Below are positions 45,489 to 54,886 of a DNA stretch of 64,000 nucleotides, piece after piece. The DNA lies in the NCBI RefSeq assembly GCF_020162115.1, contig NZ_CP083911.1, forward strand, positions 806,001-870,000. Reading direction: 5' to 3'. The notes under the pieces were generated by a model that did not search any database, was not told the DNA's origin, and was given only the letters and a program-made list of their open reading frames with translations. Each line of letters starts with the position of its first letter. The stretch's first letter is position 1. The DNA comes from Tepidimonas taiwanensis. GTDB taxonomy: Bacteria; Pseudomonadota; Gammaproteobacteria; Burkholderiales; Burkholderiaceae_C. Position numbers and translations under genes: made by a program.

Positions 45489-46838
45489 TCATGCAACCAA
45501 ACGATCCATGTTTTTGGGATGCACAGGGTCACGGTTAACGGCGTCGCGCTCAGGGTTAAGCGTCACCGGACTCGGACTGACTGACGTCCAGTCGCGTCTG
45601 TTGTCGGGCCAGCGCGCGGGGTGCCGCTCGCGGGCCTTGAGGTAGGTCTGGTGGCGCGCAGCCAGGACCGCGATGTCCTCCCCCGCATGTCGCTGCGCCC
45701 GCGTTACATAGCGCAGCGCGCTGTGGCGTTGCTCGAAGTTGTACCAGCGCACGAAGTCGGGTCTCCACTGGCGGGCATCTTCCAGGGTGGCGAACCCGCG
45801 CACCGGAAATTCGTGCTGCCGGTACTTGGTGGTCTCAAAGAGCAGCCCGACGAAGGCGTTGTTGTCGGAGACGCGCGGGCGCGGGTACGACGGCATGATC
45901 CCTAGCCAGTGGAGCATCGCCAGCACCGCGGTGGCCTTGATCGTCCCGCTGTTGTCGTCTTGGAGCACGGGCTTGTCAGCCATCGCATGGATGCCTTCAG
46001 TCAGCGCGGTGCGCTTGAGCGGACAGGCCGCCCGCTTGGCGTCGTCGAACTCGTGGATCTCACAAGCGACTATCATGCTGCTGAACAGATCCATGATCAG
46101 GTAAAGATACAACCTGCGCCCCTGAATCTGCTCAGGCAGATGGGTCATGTCCCAGCACCAGACCTGACCGGGCGCGTTGGCCACATGCGTGGTGGGCGTT
46201 CGCGTGGGTTGGGGCGCGCGCCCCCGGTGCGCATTCTGTCCATGCTCGTGCAGCACGCGCTGGAAGCACGATTCGCTGGCAATATAGGCCCCTTCGTCGG
46301 CCAGCGCGGGCACGAGGCGCGCGGGCGGCTGATCGGCAAAGCGCGGCTCGTTGGCCACGGTGAGGGTGCGCGCTCGTTCCTCGTCGGTGAGCGCATCGGT
46401 AGTCGTCGGCCGCTCGGGCCGAGGCCGGCGGTACCGGGCATGGAGGCCGCTGCCGGATTTCCAGGGTTGCAGGGTGCGCACGTTGATGCCGGTACTCTTG
46501 CATGCCAGAGGTTGGCGCGCGCCATCCTCAAGGTCGGCCAGCACCTGGGCGGCCGCGCCCCGCCATCGCTCGAGTTCCCGCTGATGCACGCCGTGCTCGC
46601 AGCCCCAAGTTCTCTCGCGGGCCTCGTCCATCAGAGCAGTCGCGAGCGCCGCCTTGAATCGGGCCGGCCTTGCCCCACGCCGCTCGCGAGCGGGCCGGCT
46701 CAGGGTATCCGCCTGCCACTGCTCGAGTGTGGTCGTTGAAATCCACGACACGCGTGACACTGTCTCCACCGATGCGCTTTGGGGCGGCCAGAGACGCGCC
46801 AACGCTCTGTCCTTGAATACGTGTCCGTATCTGGCCAC
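45489..46838 (-). CDS. Degenerate IS3-type transposase (fused OrfA/OrfB, lost catalytic Glu)
   Basis: The 449-aa frame starts with an OrfA-like helix-turn-helix (MARYGHVFKDRALARLWPPQ) and ends with an OrfB integrase core. The first Asp is in CWDMTHLP and the second in VLQDDNSGTIKATAVL. The expected catalytic Glu, normally in a VEALFRTAKYR-like motif, reads VGLLFETTKYR, so Glu is replaced by Gly. The leucine-zipper end of OrfA, normally followed by a frameshift into OrfB, is missing and the two halves are fused in frame. The GTG start at 46838 has a GGAGG 7 bases upstream. I could not find terminal repeats or a target duplication. Probably a dead relic. Confidence 0.75.
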   Translation of the reverse strand: MARYGHVFKDRALARLWPPQSASVETVSRVSWISTTTLEQWQADTLSRPARERRGARPARFKAALATALMDEARERTWGCEHGVHQRELERWRGAAAQVLADLEDGARQPLACKSTGINVRTLQPWKSGSGLHARYRRPRPERPTTTDALTDEERARTLTVANEPRFADQPPARLVPALADEGAYIASESCFQRVLHEHGQNAHRGRAPQPTRTPTTHVANAPGQVWCWDMTHLPEQIQGRRLYLYLIMDLFSSMIVACEIHEFDDAKRAACPLKRTALTEGIHAMADKPVLQDDNSGTIKATAVLAMLHWLGIMPSYPRPRVSDNNAFVGLLFETTKYRQHEFPVRGFATLEDARQWRPDFVRWYNFEQRHSALRYVTRAQRHAGEDIAVLAARHQTYLKARERHPARWPDNRRDWTSVSPSPVTLNPERDAVNRDPVHPKNMDRLVA

Positions 46839-47184
46839 TTCGTTCCTCCGTTATCGCTGTCTGGTTATCGGGCTTTATCAAGTGACAACCATTCTGACTC
46901 AAAGGTGAGCGCGTACCACTGAGCCAAGCGCGTCGACTCAACGGCCGCCACTGTCCATAAAGCCCAGAGCCACGGCCGCGTGTGGCGTTCCGTGGCAATA
47001 ACCCTGTTGAGCTGCGCCCTGACGTTCTTCAAGTCGATCAACTTGCGTACGTTGTAGGTCATAGGTCGGGATGACATCGACTACTAGGCGTGTGCACAGC
47101 AAAAAGGCTCAGTACCCATGAGCTCGCGACAACGTGTGTTGTGTTCGCCGGATATTAAACACCAGCTGCGGCCTGAACACTAGA
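46839..47184. other. 346-bp gap between the IS3-type relic and the first IS481 copy
   Basis: The minus strand contains a 70-codon ORF (46865-47077) with a Trp-rich stretch (RPWLWALWTVAAVESTR) that ends 27 bp before the transposase start. I recognise no family and see no ribosome site, so I do not call it a gene. The left end of the IS3-type element may be here, but no matching repeat was found. Confidence 0.3.
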
Positions 47185-48139
47185 TGTCACATCCCGGATG
47201 ATCATATGGCCGTTTTTGGAACAGATGCGGGTGTGACGTGTACCACTGTTTCATGGCCTGCATGGGCGTGAGACCCTTGAGTGCGGCCTGGGGCAGCTGG
47301 TGGTTGTAAAGCCAAGCATAGCGCAGCAGGGTCTTCTCGAGATCCTCGCCGCTGATGAAGTGGTGGCTGCGCAGCACCTCCTCGATGCGGCCGTTGAAGC
47401 GCTCTACCATCCCGTTGGTCTGGGGGCGTCGCACGCGCGTGGTGCGGTGCTCGATGCCGAGTGCCTCGCACAGGCTCTCGAAGGCGTGGGTGGCACTGGG
47501 CTGCCCCAGCAGCCGTGCGGTGAACTCCTTGCCATTGTCTGTGAGGATCTTGTTGATCTTGATCGGGCACGCCGTGAGCAGCGACTTGAGGAAGGCGCGC
47601 GCGTTTCTCGCGCTCTTGGAGGCGTACAGGGCAATGAAGACCCAGCGCGTGGCACGGTCGATGGCCACAAAGAGGTAGCGCCGCCGCGTCTCATCGGCCA
47701 TTTGCGGCAGGTACTTCACGTCGATATGAATGAAGCCCGGCTCGTAAGCGGCAAAGGGCTGATGTGCGGGTTTGGGCACCTGGGGCTTGAGGGATCGCAG
47801 CGACCCCACGCCGTGGCGTCGCAAGCAGCGATCCAGTCCCGAGCGCGACACGTCAGGACAGACGAACTCGCGCATGACCGACAGCAGATCATCCAGCGGC
47901 AGCAGCAGCGTCTTGCGCAGCTCCACTGCAATGGCCTCCTGCGCCGGGGTCATGGTGGTACGCAGCCGGTGCGGGGTGTGGGAGCGATCCAGAAAATCCT
48001 CGCGGCGCTTCCACTTGTACACCGTCATGAGCGAAACGCCGTAACGCTCAGCCAACACCGCAGCCGGCTCATCCGACAGCGCGATCTCGCGCCGTATGGC
48101 TGGCGTTGTACGCGCCAGGGCATGCAGCTTGATGTTCAT
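47180..48139 (-). CDS. IS481-type transposase (copy 1); stop codon supplied by target DNA
   Basis: Integrase-type transposase of 319 aa. An N-terminal helix-turn-helix covers about residues 15-55 (AVLAERYGVSLMTVYKWKRR). The DDE core has FIHIDVKYLPQM, KILTDNGKEFTARL and NGMVERFNGRIEEVL, all intact. The reading frame has no stop inside the element: it crosses the terminal repeat (HPGCD) and ends at a TAG formed by the ACTAGA target duplication. The second copy at 55808 therefore has a different, longer tail. Confidence 0.93.
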   Translation of the reverse strand: MNIKLHALARTTPAIRREIALSDEPAAVLAERYGVSLMTVYKWKRREDFLDRSHTPHRLRTTMTPAQEAIAVELRKTLLLPLDDLLSVMREFVCPDVSRSGLDRCLRRHGVGSLRSLKPQVPKPAHQPFAAYEPGFIHIDVKYLPQMADETRRRYLFVAIDRATRWVFIALYASKSARNARAFLKSLLTACPIKINKILTDNGKEFTARLLGQPSATHAFESLCEALGIEHRTTRVRRPQTNGMVERFNGRIEEVLRSHHFISGEDLEKTLLRYAWLYNHQLPQAALKGLTPMQAMKQWYTSHPHLFQKRPYDHPGCDI

Positions 48140-48262
48140 GAGGGCATCTCCCGATGATGGTCGTCAACGCCTTGACCCGCTGCCCAGCAGCTCGCGCAGA
48201 ACGCTTACCGCCAGCAGGTACGCATGGCGTGATGGCACTATCCAATCATCCGGGATGCGACA
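47185..48262 (-). mobile_element. IS481-type element, 1,078 bp, copy 1
   Basis: Ends are TGTCACATCCCGGATGAT and TGTCGCATCCCGGATGAT (inverted, one mismatch). Flanking 6-bp duplications ACTAGA lie at 47179-47184 and 48263-48268. It sits in intergenic DNA only 17 bp from the next IS. Confidence 0.93.
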
Positions 48263-48321
48263 ACTAGAGCGGACAATGCCAAGTAGTCGCCCCTGAAATA
48301 TTCATAACAGCATGATTTTTC

Positions 48322-48350
48322 TTGTGTTATTGTCTGTTTGCGAGTACAAT
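48322..48350 (+). promoter_or_regulatory. Transposase promoter inside the 1,632-bp IS
   Basis: TTGTGT at 48322-48327 and TACAAT at 48345-48350 with a 17-base spacer make a good sigma-70 promoter. Transcription would start near 48357. The same promoter occurs in the other copies (for example -10 at 44126-44131 in copy 1, minus strand). Confidence 0.7.
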
Positions 48351-48352
48351 TT

Positions 48353-48391
48353 CCCCCAGATTTGATGGTCTGATGCGCCGTTTTCTGGGAG
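48353..48391 (+). promoter_or_regulatory. Leader hairpin hiding the transposase ribosome site (copy 2)
   Basis: CCCAGA (48355-48360) pairs with TCTGGG (48384-48389); the GGGAG Shine-Dalgarno is in the 3' arm, 7 bases before the ATG at 48399. The predicted transcription start (about 48357) falls inside the 5' arm. Only transcripts entering from outside would therefore carry the full stem. The same structure is at 44087-44121, 51840-51874 and 53478-53512 in the other copies. Confidence 0.6.
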
Positions 48392-48398
48392 TTTTGCG

Positions 48399-49895
48399 AT
48401 GTTTGCCTGCCCCGCCACCGAGGACTTCTTCCGCGCCCGGCTCGATCAGATGATCGACCTGCGCCATCCGCTGGCGGTGTTGTCCTCACGCATGCCGTGG
48501 CAGGAGTTGGAAGCAAGGCTGTCGCACCTGTTCATGCGCAAAGCGCGCGCAGGTGTCGCGATGCCCGATCTGGACCTCTTTGGCGAATCTCCGGTGCGCG
48601 CAGCTCGGGCGTCCAACGCAGGCCGACCCCGCGTGCCGCTGCGCGTGATGATCGCGCTGCTGTATCTGAAGCACGCCTTCAACGAGTCGGACGAAGGGGT
48701 GGTCGAGCGCTGGGGCGAAACCCCCACATGGCAGTTCTTCTCGGGGCGGGCGTACTTTGAACATCGCCGGCCGTGCGACGCCACGACGCTGGTGAAGTTT
48801 CGCCGGCTGCTGGGCGAAGAAGGCGTGGAAGAACTCTTGGCGCAGACCATCAACGTGGCGGTGGAAACCGGACTCATCAAGCCGCAGGAACTCAAGCGCG
48901 TGGTGGTGGACACCACCGTACAACCCAAGGCGGTGGCGCACCCCACCGACAGCCGGCTGCTGGAGACGGCACGCACCAAGCTGGTGGAGGCGGCCAAGGC
49001 CGCCGGCATCGCCTTGAAGCAGACCTTTGCCAAGGAAGGCAAGGAGCTGGCCCGCAAGGCAGGACGCTATGCGCACGCGCGGCAGTTTGCGCGCATGCGC
49101 CGGGTCATCAAGCGCCAGCGCACGATCGTGGCCAGGCTGCAGCGCGAGATCGAGCGCAAGGCCAGCCGCCTGGGGCAGGCCATCCAGAGTGCTCTTGGCC
49201 ACACCCTCAACAAGGCGGCGCGTCTGGTGGCGCAGACTGCCAACCGAAAGACCGCCGACGGGACTCGAAAGCTCTACGCCTGGCACGCGCCGGAGGTGGA
49301 GTGCATCAACAAGGGCAAGGCCCGCTGCCCTTACGAGTTCGGCGTCAAGGTCGGCATTGCCAGCACCCTGAAGCACAGCCTCATCGTCGCAGCCCGGGCC
49401 TTCCATGGCAACCCCTACGACGGGCACACGCTGCAAGCGCAGCTGGAGCAGGCCACGATCCTGATGCAGGACACTGGCATCAAGCCCAGCACAGCGTTTG
49501 CCGATCTGGGCTACCGCGGGGTGGAAGCCGACATTGCGGATGTGCGCCTGGTGCACCGCGGCAAGATCAAGCGCCTCACGCAGCAGGAGCGCAAGCTGCT
49601 CAAGCGCCGCCAGGCCATCGAGCCGGTCATCGGGCACTTGAAGCAGGATCACCGCATGGACAGGTGCCACCTCAAGGGCGAGCAGGGTGACCGGCTGCAC
49701 GCGGTGCTGTGCGCGGCGGGCTACAACATCCGCTGGCTGCTGCGCATGATCACGAAGAAGGGCGTGCCCTTCTTGAGGCGAGCTTTTTTGCGCCTCATTG
49801 CGGCCGTGCGCCTCATCGGCCGGTGGCTCGCCCAGCGGCGGCCAACCGAGTCCAGTGGCGCCAACCCTGCCCAGCTGCGGCTAAGGGCGGCGTGA
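48399..49895 (+). CDS. IS5-type DDE transposase (copy 2)
   Basis: 498 aa, identical in protein sequence to the transposase at 42581-44077, where the domains are described. Intact. Confidence 0.93.
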   Translation: MFACPATEDFFRARLDQMIDLRHPLAVLSSRMPWQELEARLSHLFMRKARAGVAMPDLDLFGESPVRAARASNAGRPRVPLRVMIALLYLKHAFNESDEGVVERWGETPTWQFFSGRAYFEHRRPCDATTLVKFRRLLGEEGVEELLAQTINVAVETGLIKPQELKRVVVDTTVQPKAVAHPTDSRLLETARTKLVEAAKAAGIALKQTFAKEGKELARKAGRYAHARQFARMRRVIKRQRTIVARLQREIERKASRLGQAIQSALGHTLNKAARLVAQTANRKTADGTRKLYAWHAPEVECINKGKARCPYEFGVKVGIASTLKHSLIVAARAFHGNPYDGHTLQAQLEQATILMQDTGIKPSTAFADLGYRGVEADIADVRLVHRGKIKRLTQQERKLLKRRQAIEPVIGHLKQDHRMDRCHLKGEQGDRLHAVLCAAGYNIRWLLRMITKKGVPFLRRAFLRLIAAVRLIGRWLAQRRPTESSGANPAQLRLRAA

Positions 49896-50112
49896 AAATG
49901 AATTTTTCAGGGACGACCAAGTAAGCCGCGGTTATAGGTAAAAACCCGAATAAATCGAGGCTCATCCCTCTTAAGGTGTGCAAAACGCACAAAAAAAACC
50001 ATAAATACTGCAATTTGTACATTGAGCAGCAAAGTCCAGGGCGCTAGGATTGAGGCGAATAACTTCTCTGCGAGTTACCGTGCAAGTAAAAGATTTGCAA
50101 AAGGAGAAAAAA

Positions 50113-50311
50113 ATGCCGATCGAAGACCTCAAGAAAAGCAACATAAATGTCTTAATTATTGGGGCAGGAATTTCTGGTATAGGTATGGCCGTTTATCTGC
50201 GCAAGCTTCAGCCTAAAAAGAAATTCCTCATAGTGGAGGGTAGAGAAAATATTGGCGGAACATGGGATCTATTTAAATATCCTGGCATTCGATCTGACTC
50301 CGATTTATTTA
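50113..50311 (+). pseudogene. FAD monooxygenase (Baeyer-Villiger/FMO type), N-terminal fragment
   Basis: The first 66 codons of an interrupted flavin monooxygenase. ATG 50113 has AAGGAG six bases upstream. The FAD dinucleotide-binding motif is in LIIGAGISGIGMAVYL, followed by GGTWDLFKYPGIRSDSDLF, as in class B monooxygenases. Two tandem IS copies cut the frame after SDLF at the TATTTA target. Joined to 53588-54851, the protein would be about 487 aa. Confidence 0.88.
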
Positions 50312-51943
50312 GTCGTCCCTGAAAAATTCATTTTCACGCCGCCCTTAGCCGCAGCTGGGCAGGGTTGGCGCCACTGGACTCGGTTGGCCGCCGCTGGGCG
50401 AGCCACCGGCCGATGAGGCGCACGGCCGCAATGAGGCGCAAAAAAGCTCGCCTCAAGAAGGGCACGCCCTTCTTCGTGATCATGCGCAGCAGCCAGCGGA
50501 TGTTGTAGCCCGCCGCGCACAGCACCGCGTGCAGCCGGTCACCCTGCTCGCCCTTGAGGTGGCACCTGTCCATGCGGTGATCCTGCTTCAAGTGCCCGAT
50601 GACCGGCTCGATGGCCTGGCGGCGCTTGAGCAGCTTGCGCTCCTGCTGCGTGAGGCGCTTGATCTTGCCGCGGTGCACCAGGCGCACATCCGCAATGTCG
50701 GCTTCCACCCCGCGGTAGCCCAGATCGGCAAACGCTGTGCTGGGCTTGATGCCAGTGTCCTGCATCAGGATCGTGGCCTGCTCCAGCTGCGCTTGCAGCG
50801 TGTGCCCGTCGTAGGGGTTGCCATGGAAGGCCCGGGCTGCGACGATGAGGCTGTGCTTCAGGGTGCTGGCAATGCCGACCTTGACGCCGAACTCGTAAGG
50901 GCAGCGGGCCTTGCCCTTGTTGATGCACTCCACCTCCGGCGCGTGCCAGGCGTAGAGCTTTCGAGTCCCGTCGGCGGTCTTTCGGTTGGCAGTCTGCGCC
51001 ACCAGACGCGCCGCCTTGTTGAGGGTGTGGCCAAGAGCACTCTGGATGGCCTGCCCCAGGCGGCTGGCCTTGCGCTCGATCTCGCGCTGCAGCCTGGCCA
51101 CGATCGTGCGCTGGCGCTTGATGACCCGGCGCATGCGCGCAAACTGCCGCGCGTGCGCATAGCGTCCTGCCTTGCGGGCCAGCTCCTTGCCTTCCTTGGC
51201 AAAGGTCTGCTTCAAGGCGATGCCGGCGGCCTTGGCCGCCTCCACCAGCTTGGTGCGTGCCGTCTCCAGCAGCCGGCTGTCGGTGGGGTGCGCCACCGCC
51301 TTGGGTTGTACGGTGGTGTCCACCACCACGCGCTTGAGTTCCTGCGGCTTGATGAGTCCGGTTTCCACCGCCACGTTGATGGTCTGCGCCAAGAGTTCTT
51401 CCACGCCTTCTTCGCCCAGCAGCCGGCGAAACTTCACCAGCGTCGTGGCGTCGCACGGCCGGCGATGTTCAAAGTACGCCCGCCCCGAGAAGAACTGCCA
51501 TGTGGGGGTTTCGCCCCAGCGCTCGACCACCCCTTCGTCCGACTCGTTGAAGGCGTGCTTCAGATACAGCAGCGCGATCATCACGCGCAGCGGCACGCGG
51601 GGTCGGCCTGCGTTGGACGCCCGAGCTGCGCGCACCGGAGATTCGCCAAAGAGGTCCAGATCGGGCATCGCGACACCTGCGCGCGCTTTGCGCATGAACA
51701 GGTGCGACAGCCTTGCTTCCAACTCCTGCCACGGCATGCGTGAGGACAACACCGCCAGCGGATGGCGCAGGTCGATCATCTGATCGAGCCGGGCGCGGAA
51801 GAAGTCCTCGGTGGCGGGGCAGGCAAACATCGCAAAACTCCCAGAAAACGGCGCATCAGACCATCAAATCTGGGGGAAATTGTACTCGCAAACAGACAAT
51901 AACACAAGAAAAATCATGCTGTTATGAATATTTCAGGGGCGAC
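50312..51943 (-). mobile_element. IS5-type element, 1,632 bp, copy 3 (in the monooxygenase)
   Basis: Left copy of a tandem pair in the same orientation. It is flanked by TATTTA at 50306-50311 and 51944-51949, the latter shared with copy 4. Confidence 0.95.
50334..51830 (-). CDS. IS5-type DDE transposase (copy 3)
   Basis: 498 aa, identical to the other three copies; intact. Points away from the 3' half of the monooxygenase. Confidence 0.93.
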   Translation of the reverse strand: MFACPATEDFFRARLDQMIDLRHPLAVLSSRMPWQELEARLSHLFMRKARAGVAMPDLDLFGESPVRAARASNAGRPRVPLRVMIALLYLKHAFNESDEGVVERWGETPTWQFFSGRAYFEHRRPCDATTLVKFRRLLGEEGVEELLAQTINVAVETGLIKPQELKRVVVDTTVQPKAVAHPTDSRLLETARTKLVEAAKAAGIALKQTFAKEGKELARKAGRYAHARQFARMRRVIKRQRTIVARLQREIERKASRLGQAIQSALGHTLNKAARLVAQTANRKTADGTRKLYAWHAPEVECINKGKARCPYEFGVKVGIASTLKHSLIVAARAFHGNPYDGHTLQAQLEQATILMQDTGIKPSTAFADLGYRGVEADIADVRLVHRGKIKRLTQQERKLLKRRQAIEPVIGHLKQDHRMDRCHLKGEQGDRLHAVLCAAGYNIRWLLRMITKKGVPFLRRAFLRLIAAVRLIGRWLAQRRPTESSGANPAQLRLRAA

Positions 51944-51949
51944 TATTTA

Positions 51950-53581
51950 GTCGTCCCTGAAAAATTCATTTTCACGCCGCCCTTAGCCGCAGCTGGGCAG
52001 GGTTGGCGCCACTGGACTCGGTTGGCCGCCGCTGGGCGAGCCACCGGCCGATGAGGCGCACGGCCGCAATGAGGCGCAAAAAAGCTCGCCTCAAGAAGGG
52101 CACGCCCTTCTTCGTGATCATGCGCAGCAGCCAGCGGATGTTGTAGCCCGCCGCGCACAGCACCGCGTGCAGCCGGTCACCCTGCTCGCCCTTGAGGTGG
52201 CACCTGTCCATGCGGTGATCCTGCTTCAAGTGCCCGATGACCGGCTCGATGGCCTGGCGGCGCTTGAGCAGCTTGCGCTCCTGCTGCGTGAGGCGCTTGA
52301 TCTTGCCGCGGTGCACCAGGCGCACATCCGCAATGTCGGCTTCCACCCCGCGGTAGCCCAGATCGGCAAACGCTGTGCTGGGCTTGATGCCAGTGTCCTG
52401 CATCAGGATCGTGGCCTGCTCCAGCTGCGCTTGCAGCGTGTGCCCGTCGTAGGGGTTGCCATGGAAGGCCCGGGCTGCGACGATGAGGCTGTGCTTCAGG
52501 GTGCTGGCAATGCCGACCTTGACGCCGAACTCGTAAGGGCAGCGGGCCTTGCCCTTGTTGATGCACTCCACCTCCGGCGCGTGCCAGGCGTAGAGCTTTC
52601 GAGTCCCGTCGGCGGTCTTTCGGTTGGCAGTCTGCGCCACCAGACGCGCCGCCTTGTTGAGGGTGTGGCCAAGAGCACTCTGGATGGCCTGCCCCAGGCG
52701 GCTGGCCTTGCGCTCGATCTCGCGCTGCAGCCTGGCCACGATCGTGCGCTGGCGCTTGATGACCCGGCGCATGCGCGCAAACTGCCGCGCGTGCGCATAG
52801 CGTCCTGCCTTGCGGGCCAGCTCCTTGCCTTCCTTGGCAAAGGTCTGCTTCAAGGCGATGCCGGCGGCCTTGGCCGCCTCCACCAGCTTGGTGCGTGCCG
52901 TCTCCAGCAGCCGGCTGTCGGTGGGGTGCGCCACCGCCTTGGGTTGTACGGTGGTGTCCACCACCACGCGCTTGAGTTCCTGCGGCTTGATGAGTCCGGT
53001 TTCCACCGCCACGTTGATGGTCTGCGCCAAGAGTTCTTCCACGCCTTCTTCGCCCAGCAGCCGGCGAAACTTCACCAGCGTCGTGGCGTCGCACGGCCGG
53101 CGATGTTCAAAGTACGCCCGCCCCGAGAAGAACTGCCATGTGGGGGTTTCGCCCCAGCGCTCGACCACCCCTTCGTCCGACTCGTTGAAGGCGTGCTTCA
53201 GATACAGCAGCGCGATCATCACGCGCAGCGGCACGCGGGGTCGGCCTGCGTTGGACGCCCGAGCTGCGCGCACCGGAGATTCGCCAAAGAGGTCCAGATC
53301 GGGCATCGCGACACCTGCGCGCGCTTTGCGCATGAACAGGTGCGACAGCCTTGCTTCCAACTCCTGCCACGGCATGCGTGAGGACAACACCGCCAGCGGA
53401 TGGCGCAGGTCGATCATCTGATCGAGCCGGGCGCGGAAGAAGTCCTCGGTGGCGGGGCAGGCAAACATCGCAAAACTCCCAGAAAACGGCGCATCAGACC
53501 ATCAAATCTGGGGGAAATTGTACTCGCAAACAGACAATAACACAAGAAAAATCATGCTGTTATGAATATTTCAGGGGCGAC
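51950..53581 (-). mobile_element. IS5-type element, 1,632 bp, copy 4 (tandem with copy 3)
   Basis: Starts exactly six bases after copy 3 ends. Flanked by TATTTA at 51944-51949 and 53582-53587, so the six-base target appears three times around the pair. Same orientation as copy 3. Confidence 0.95.
51972..53468 (-). CDS. IS5-type DDE transposase (copy 4)
   Basis: 498 aa, identical to the other three copies; intact. Confidence 0.93.
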   Translation of the reverse strand: MFACPATEDFFRARLDQMIDLRHPLAVLSSRMPWQELEARLSHLFMRKARAGVAMPDLDLFGESPVRAARASNAGRPRVPLRVMIALLYLKHAFNESDEGVVERWGETPTWQFFSGRAYFEHRRPCDATTLVKFRRLLGEEGVEELLAQTINVAVETGLIKPQELKRVVVDTTVQPKAVAHPTDSRLLETARTKLVEAAKAAGIALKQTFAKEGKELARKAGRYAHARQFARMRRVIKRQRTIVARLQREIERKASRLGQAIQSALGHTLNKAARLVAQTANRKTADGTRKLYAWHAPEVECINKGKARCPYEFGVKVGIASTLKHSLIVAARAFHGNPYDGHTLQAQLEQATILMQDTGIKPSTAFADLGYRGVEADIADVRLVHRGKIKRLTQQERKLLKRRQAIEPVIGHLKQDHRMDRCHLKGEQGDRLHAVLCAAGYNIRWLLRMITKKGVPFLRRAFLRLIAAVRLIGRWLAQRRPTESSGANPAQLRLRAA

Positions 53582-53587
53582 TATTTA

Positions 53588-54851
53588 CTTTTGGTTATGA
53601 TTTTAAACCGTGGCAAAAAGGAAAATCTTTCGCGTCGGCAAAGGAGATATTGGAATATTTGACAGATGTGGTCGAAGAGTACAATCTAAAGCAAAACATC
53701 GCCTTCGGGCAGAAAGTTATATCTGCCAACTGGATAACAGCTGAAAAAAAATGGGAGGTGGAAGTTCTTGATCAAAATTTATCGGAAAAAAATTAATTAA
53801 ATGTGATTGGCTATTTAGTGGTGCGGGTTATTATAATTACGAGCAAGGATACAGGCCCGTATTTGAGGGTGAGAAGGAATATGGCGGCGAGATAGTGCAC
53901 CCACAACATTGGCCAAACAATTTTATTTATAAGAACAAACGCATTGTAATAATTGGAAGCGGTGCAACCGCAGTCACGCTGGTTCCCGCACTTGCGAGCG
54001 ATGCTAAGCATGTAACAATGCTGCAGCGTACGCCAACATACATAGTAAGTCAGCCGCTGTATGATCCAATAGCGCGCGTCGCAAGCAAAATATTTTCTCC
54101 TGCGACTGTATTTAAAATTATGCGGTACTTGAACGCAAAGCTAACTATAACTTTTTGGAAAATCTGTCAGAAATACCCGCGCTTTTCAAAAAAGCTCTTG
54201 ATGGCGCATGTCAAAAGAAATTTGCCACCCGGATATCCGGTGCATGTTCACTTTAACCCGCCTTACAATCCTTGGGATCAAAGGTTATGCACAGTGCCCG
54301 ATGGTGACTTATTCTATGCGATAAAGTCCGGGAAGGCGGATATCATTACGGATAGAATTAAGAAATCCACAAAATATGGCATTTTGCTTGAGTCTGGTAA
54401 AGAGCTAAGCGCAGACGTAATTATTGTTGCGACAGGCCTAAATATACAATTCATTGGTGGCGTTAGGCTAAAAATTGATGGACAAGAAATTGCTTTTAAT
54501 GAATGTGTCGTTTATAAAGGGTTTATGCTATCTGGTGTGCCAAACTTTGCGTTTGCAGTTGGTTATACAAACTCGTCGTGGACTCTAAAGGTATGCCTAA
54601 TAAGTAAATACCTATGTAACCTACTAGAGTACATGGATAACAAGGGCTATAGGGTATGCAAACCAAGATGGCCTGATGATATTTCATTGCGCCCATTATT
54701 GGATTTTGGAGCGGGTTATGTTAAAAGATCTCTGCATGAAATGCCGAGACAAGGAGATAAATTTCCCTGGACCATGTCCATGGATTATTTTAAGGATATA
54801 AAAGTCTATAAAAATAAGAACTTCAACGATGATGCCTTGATATTTGAATGA
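53588..54851 (+). pseudogene. FAD monooxygenase (Baeyer-Villiger/FMO type), C-terminal fragment with frameshift
   Basis: Continues the gene begun at 50113. It reads TFGYDFKPWQKGKSFASAKE up to a run of seven A residues (53786-53792), where it meets a stop. Adding one A restores EKKLIKCDWLFSGAGYYNYE, then the class B monooxygenase fingerprint FEGEKEYGGEIVHPQHWP and the NADPH motif RIVIIGSGATAV. The frame then stays open to TGA at 54849-54851, ending DALIFE. The gene thus carries two independent lesions. The substrate is not readable; such enzymes insert oxygen into ketones or oxidise heteroatoms. Codon use is AT-rich, unlike the backbone. Confidence 0.88.
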
Positions 54852-54886
54852 GACTTGGGCAATGAATCGCATTGGGTGTCTGTGTT

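Larger units (their letters stand above)
48286..49917 (+). mobile_element. IS5-type element, 1,632 bp, copy 2 (intergenic)
   Basis: Opposite orientation to the other three copies. Duplications CAAGTA flank it at 48280-48285 and 49918-49923. It lies between the first IS481 copy and the monooxygenase gene, 195 bp upstream of that gene's start. Its transposase is transcribed toward the monooxygenase. Confidence 0.95.

Noticed and set aside
42559..49917. Composite transposon bounded by inverted 1,632-bp IS copies 1 and 2
   Set aside because: Each copy has its own private duplication (TAATGC and CAAGTA), so they inserted one by one and do not flank a unit that moved.
53786..53792. Programmed frameshift at the seven-A run of the monooxygenase
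   Set aside because: The gene is already split by two IS copies, and there is no stimulatory structure visible; a plain deletion or sequencing error is simpler.
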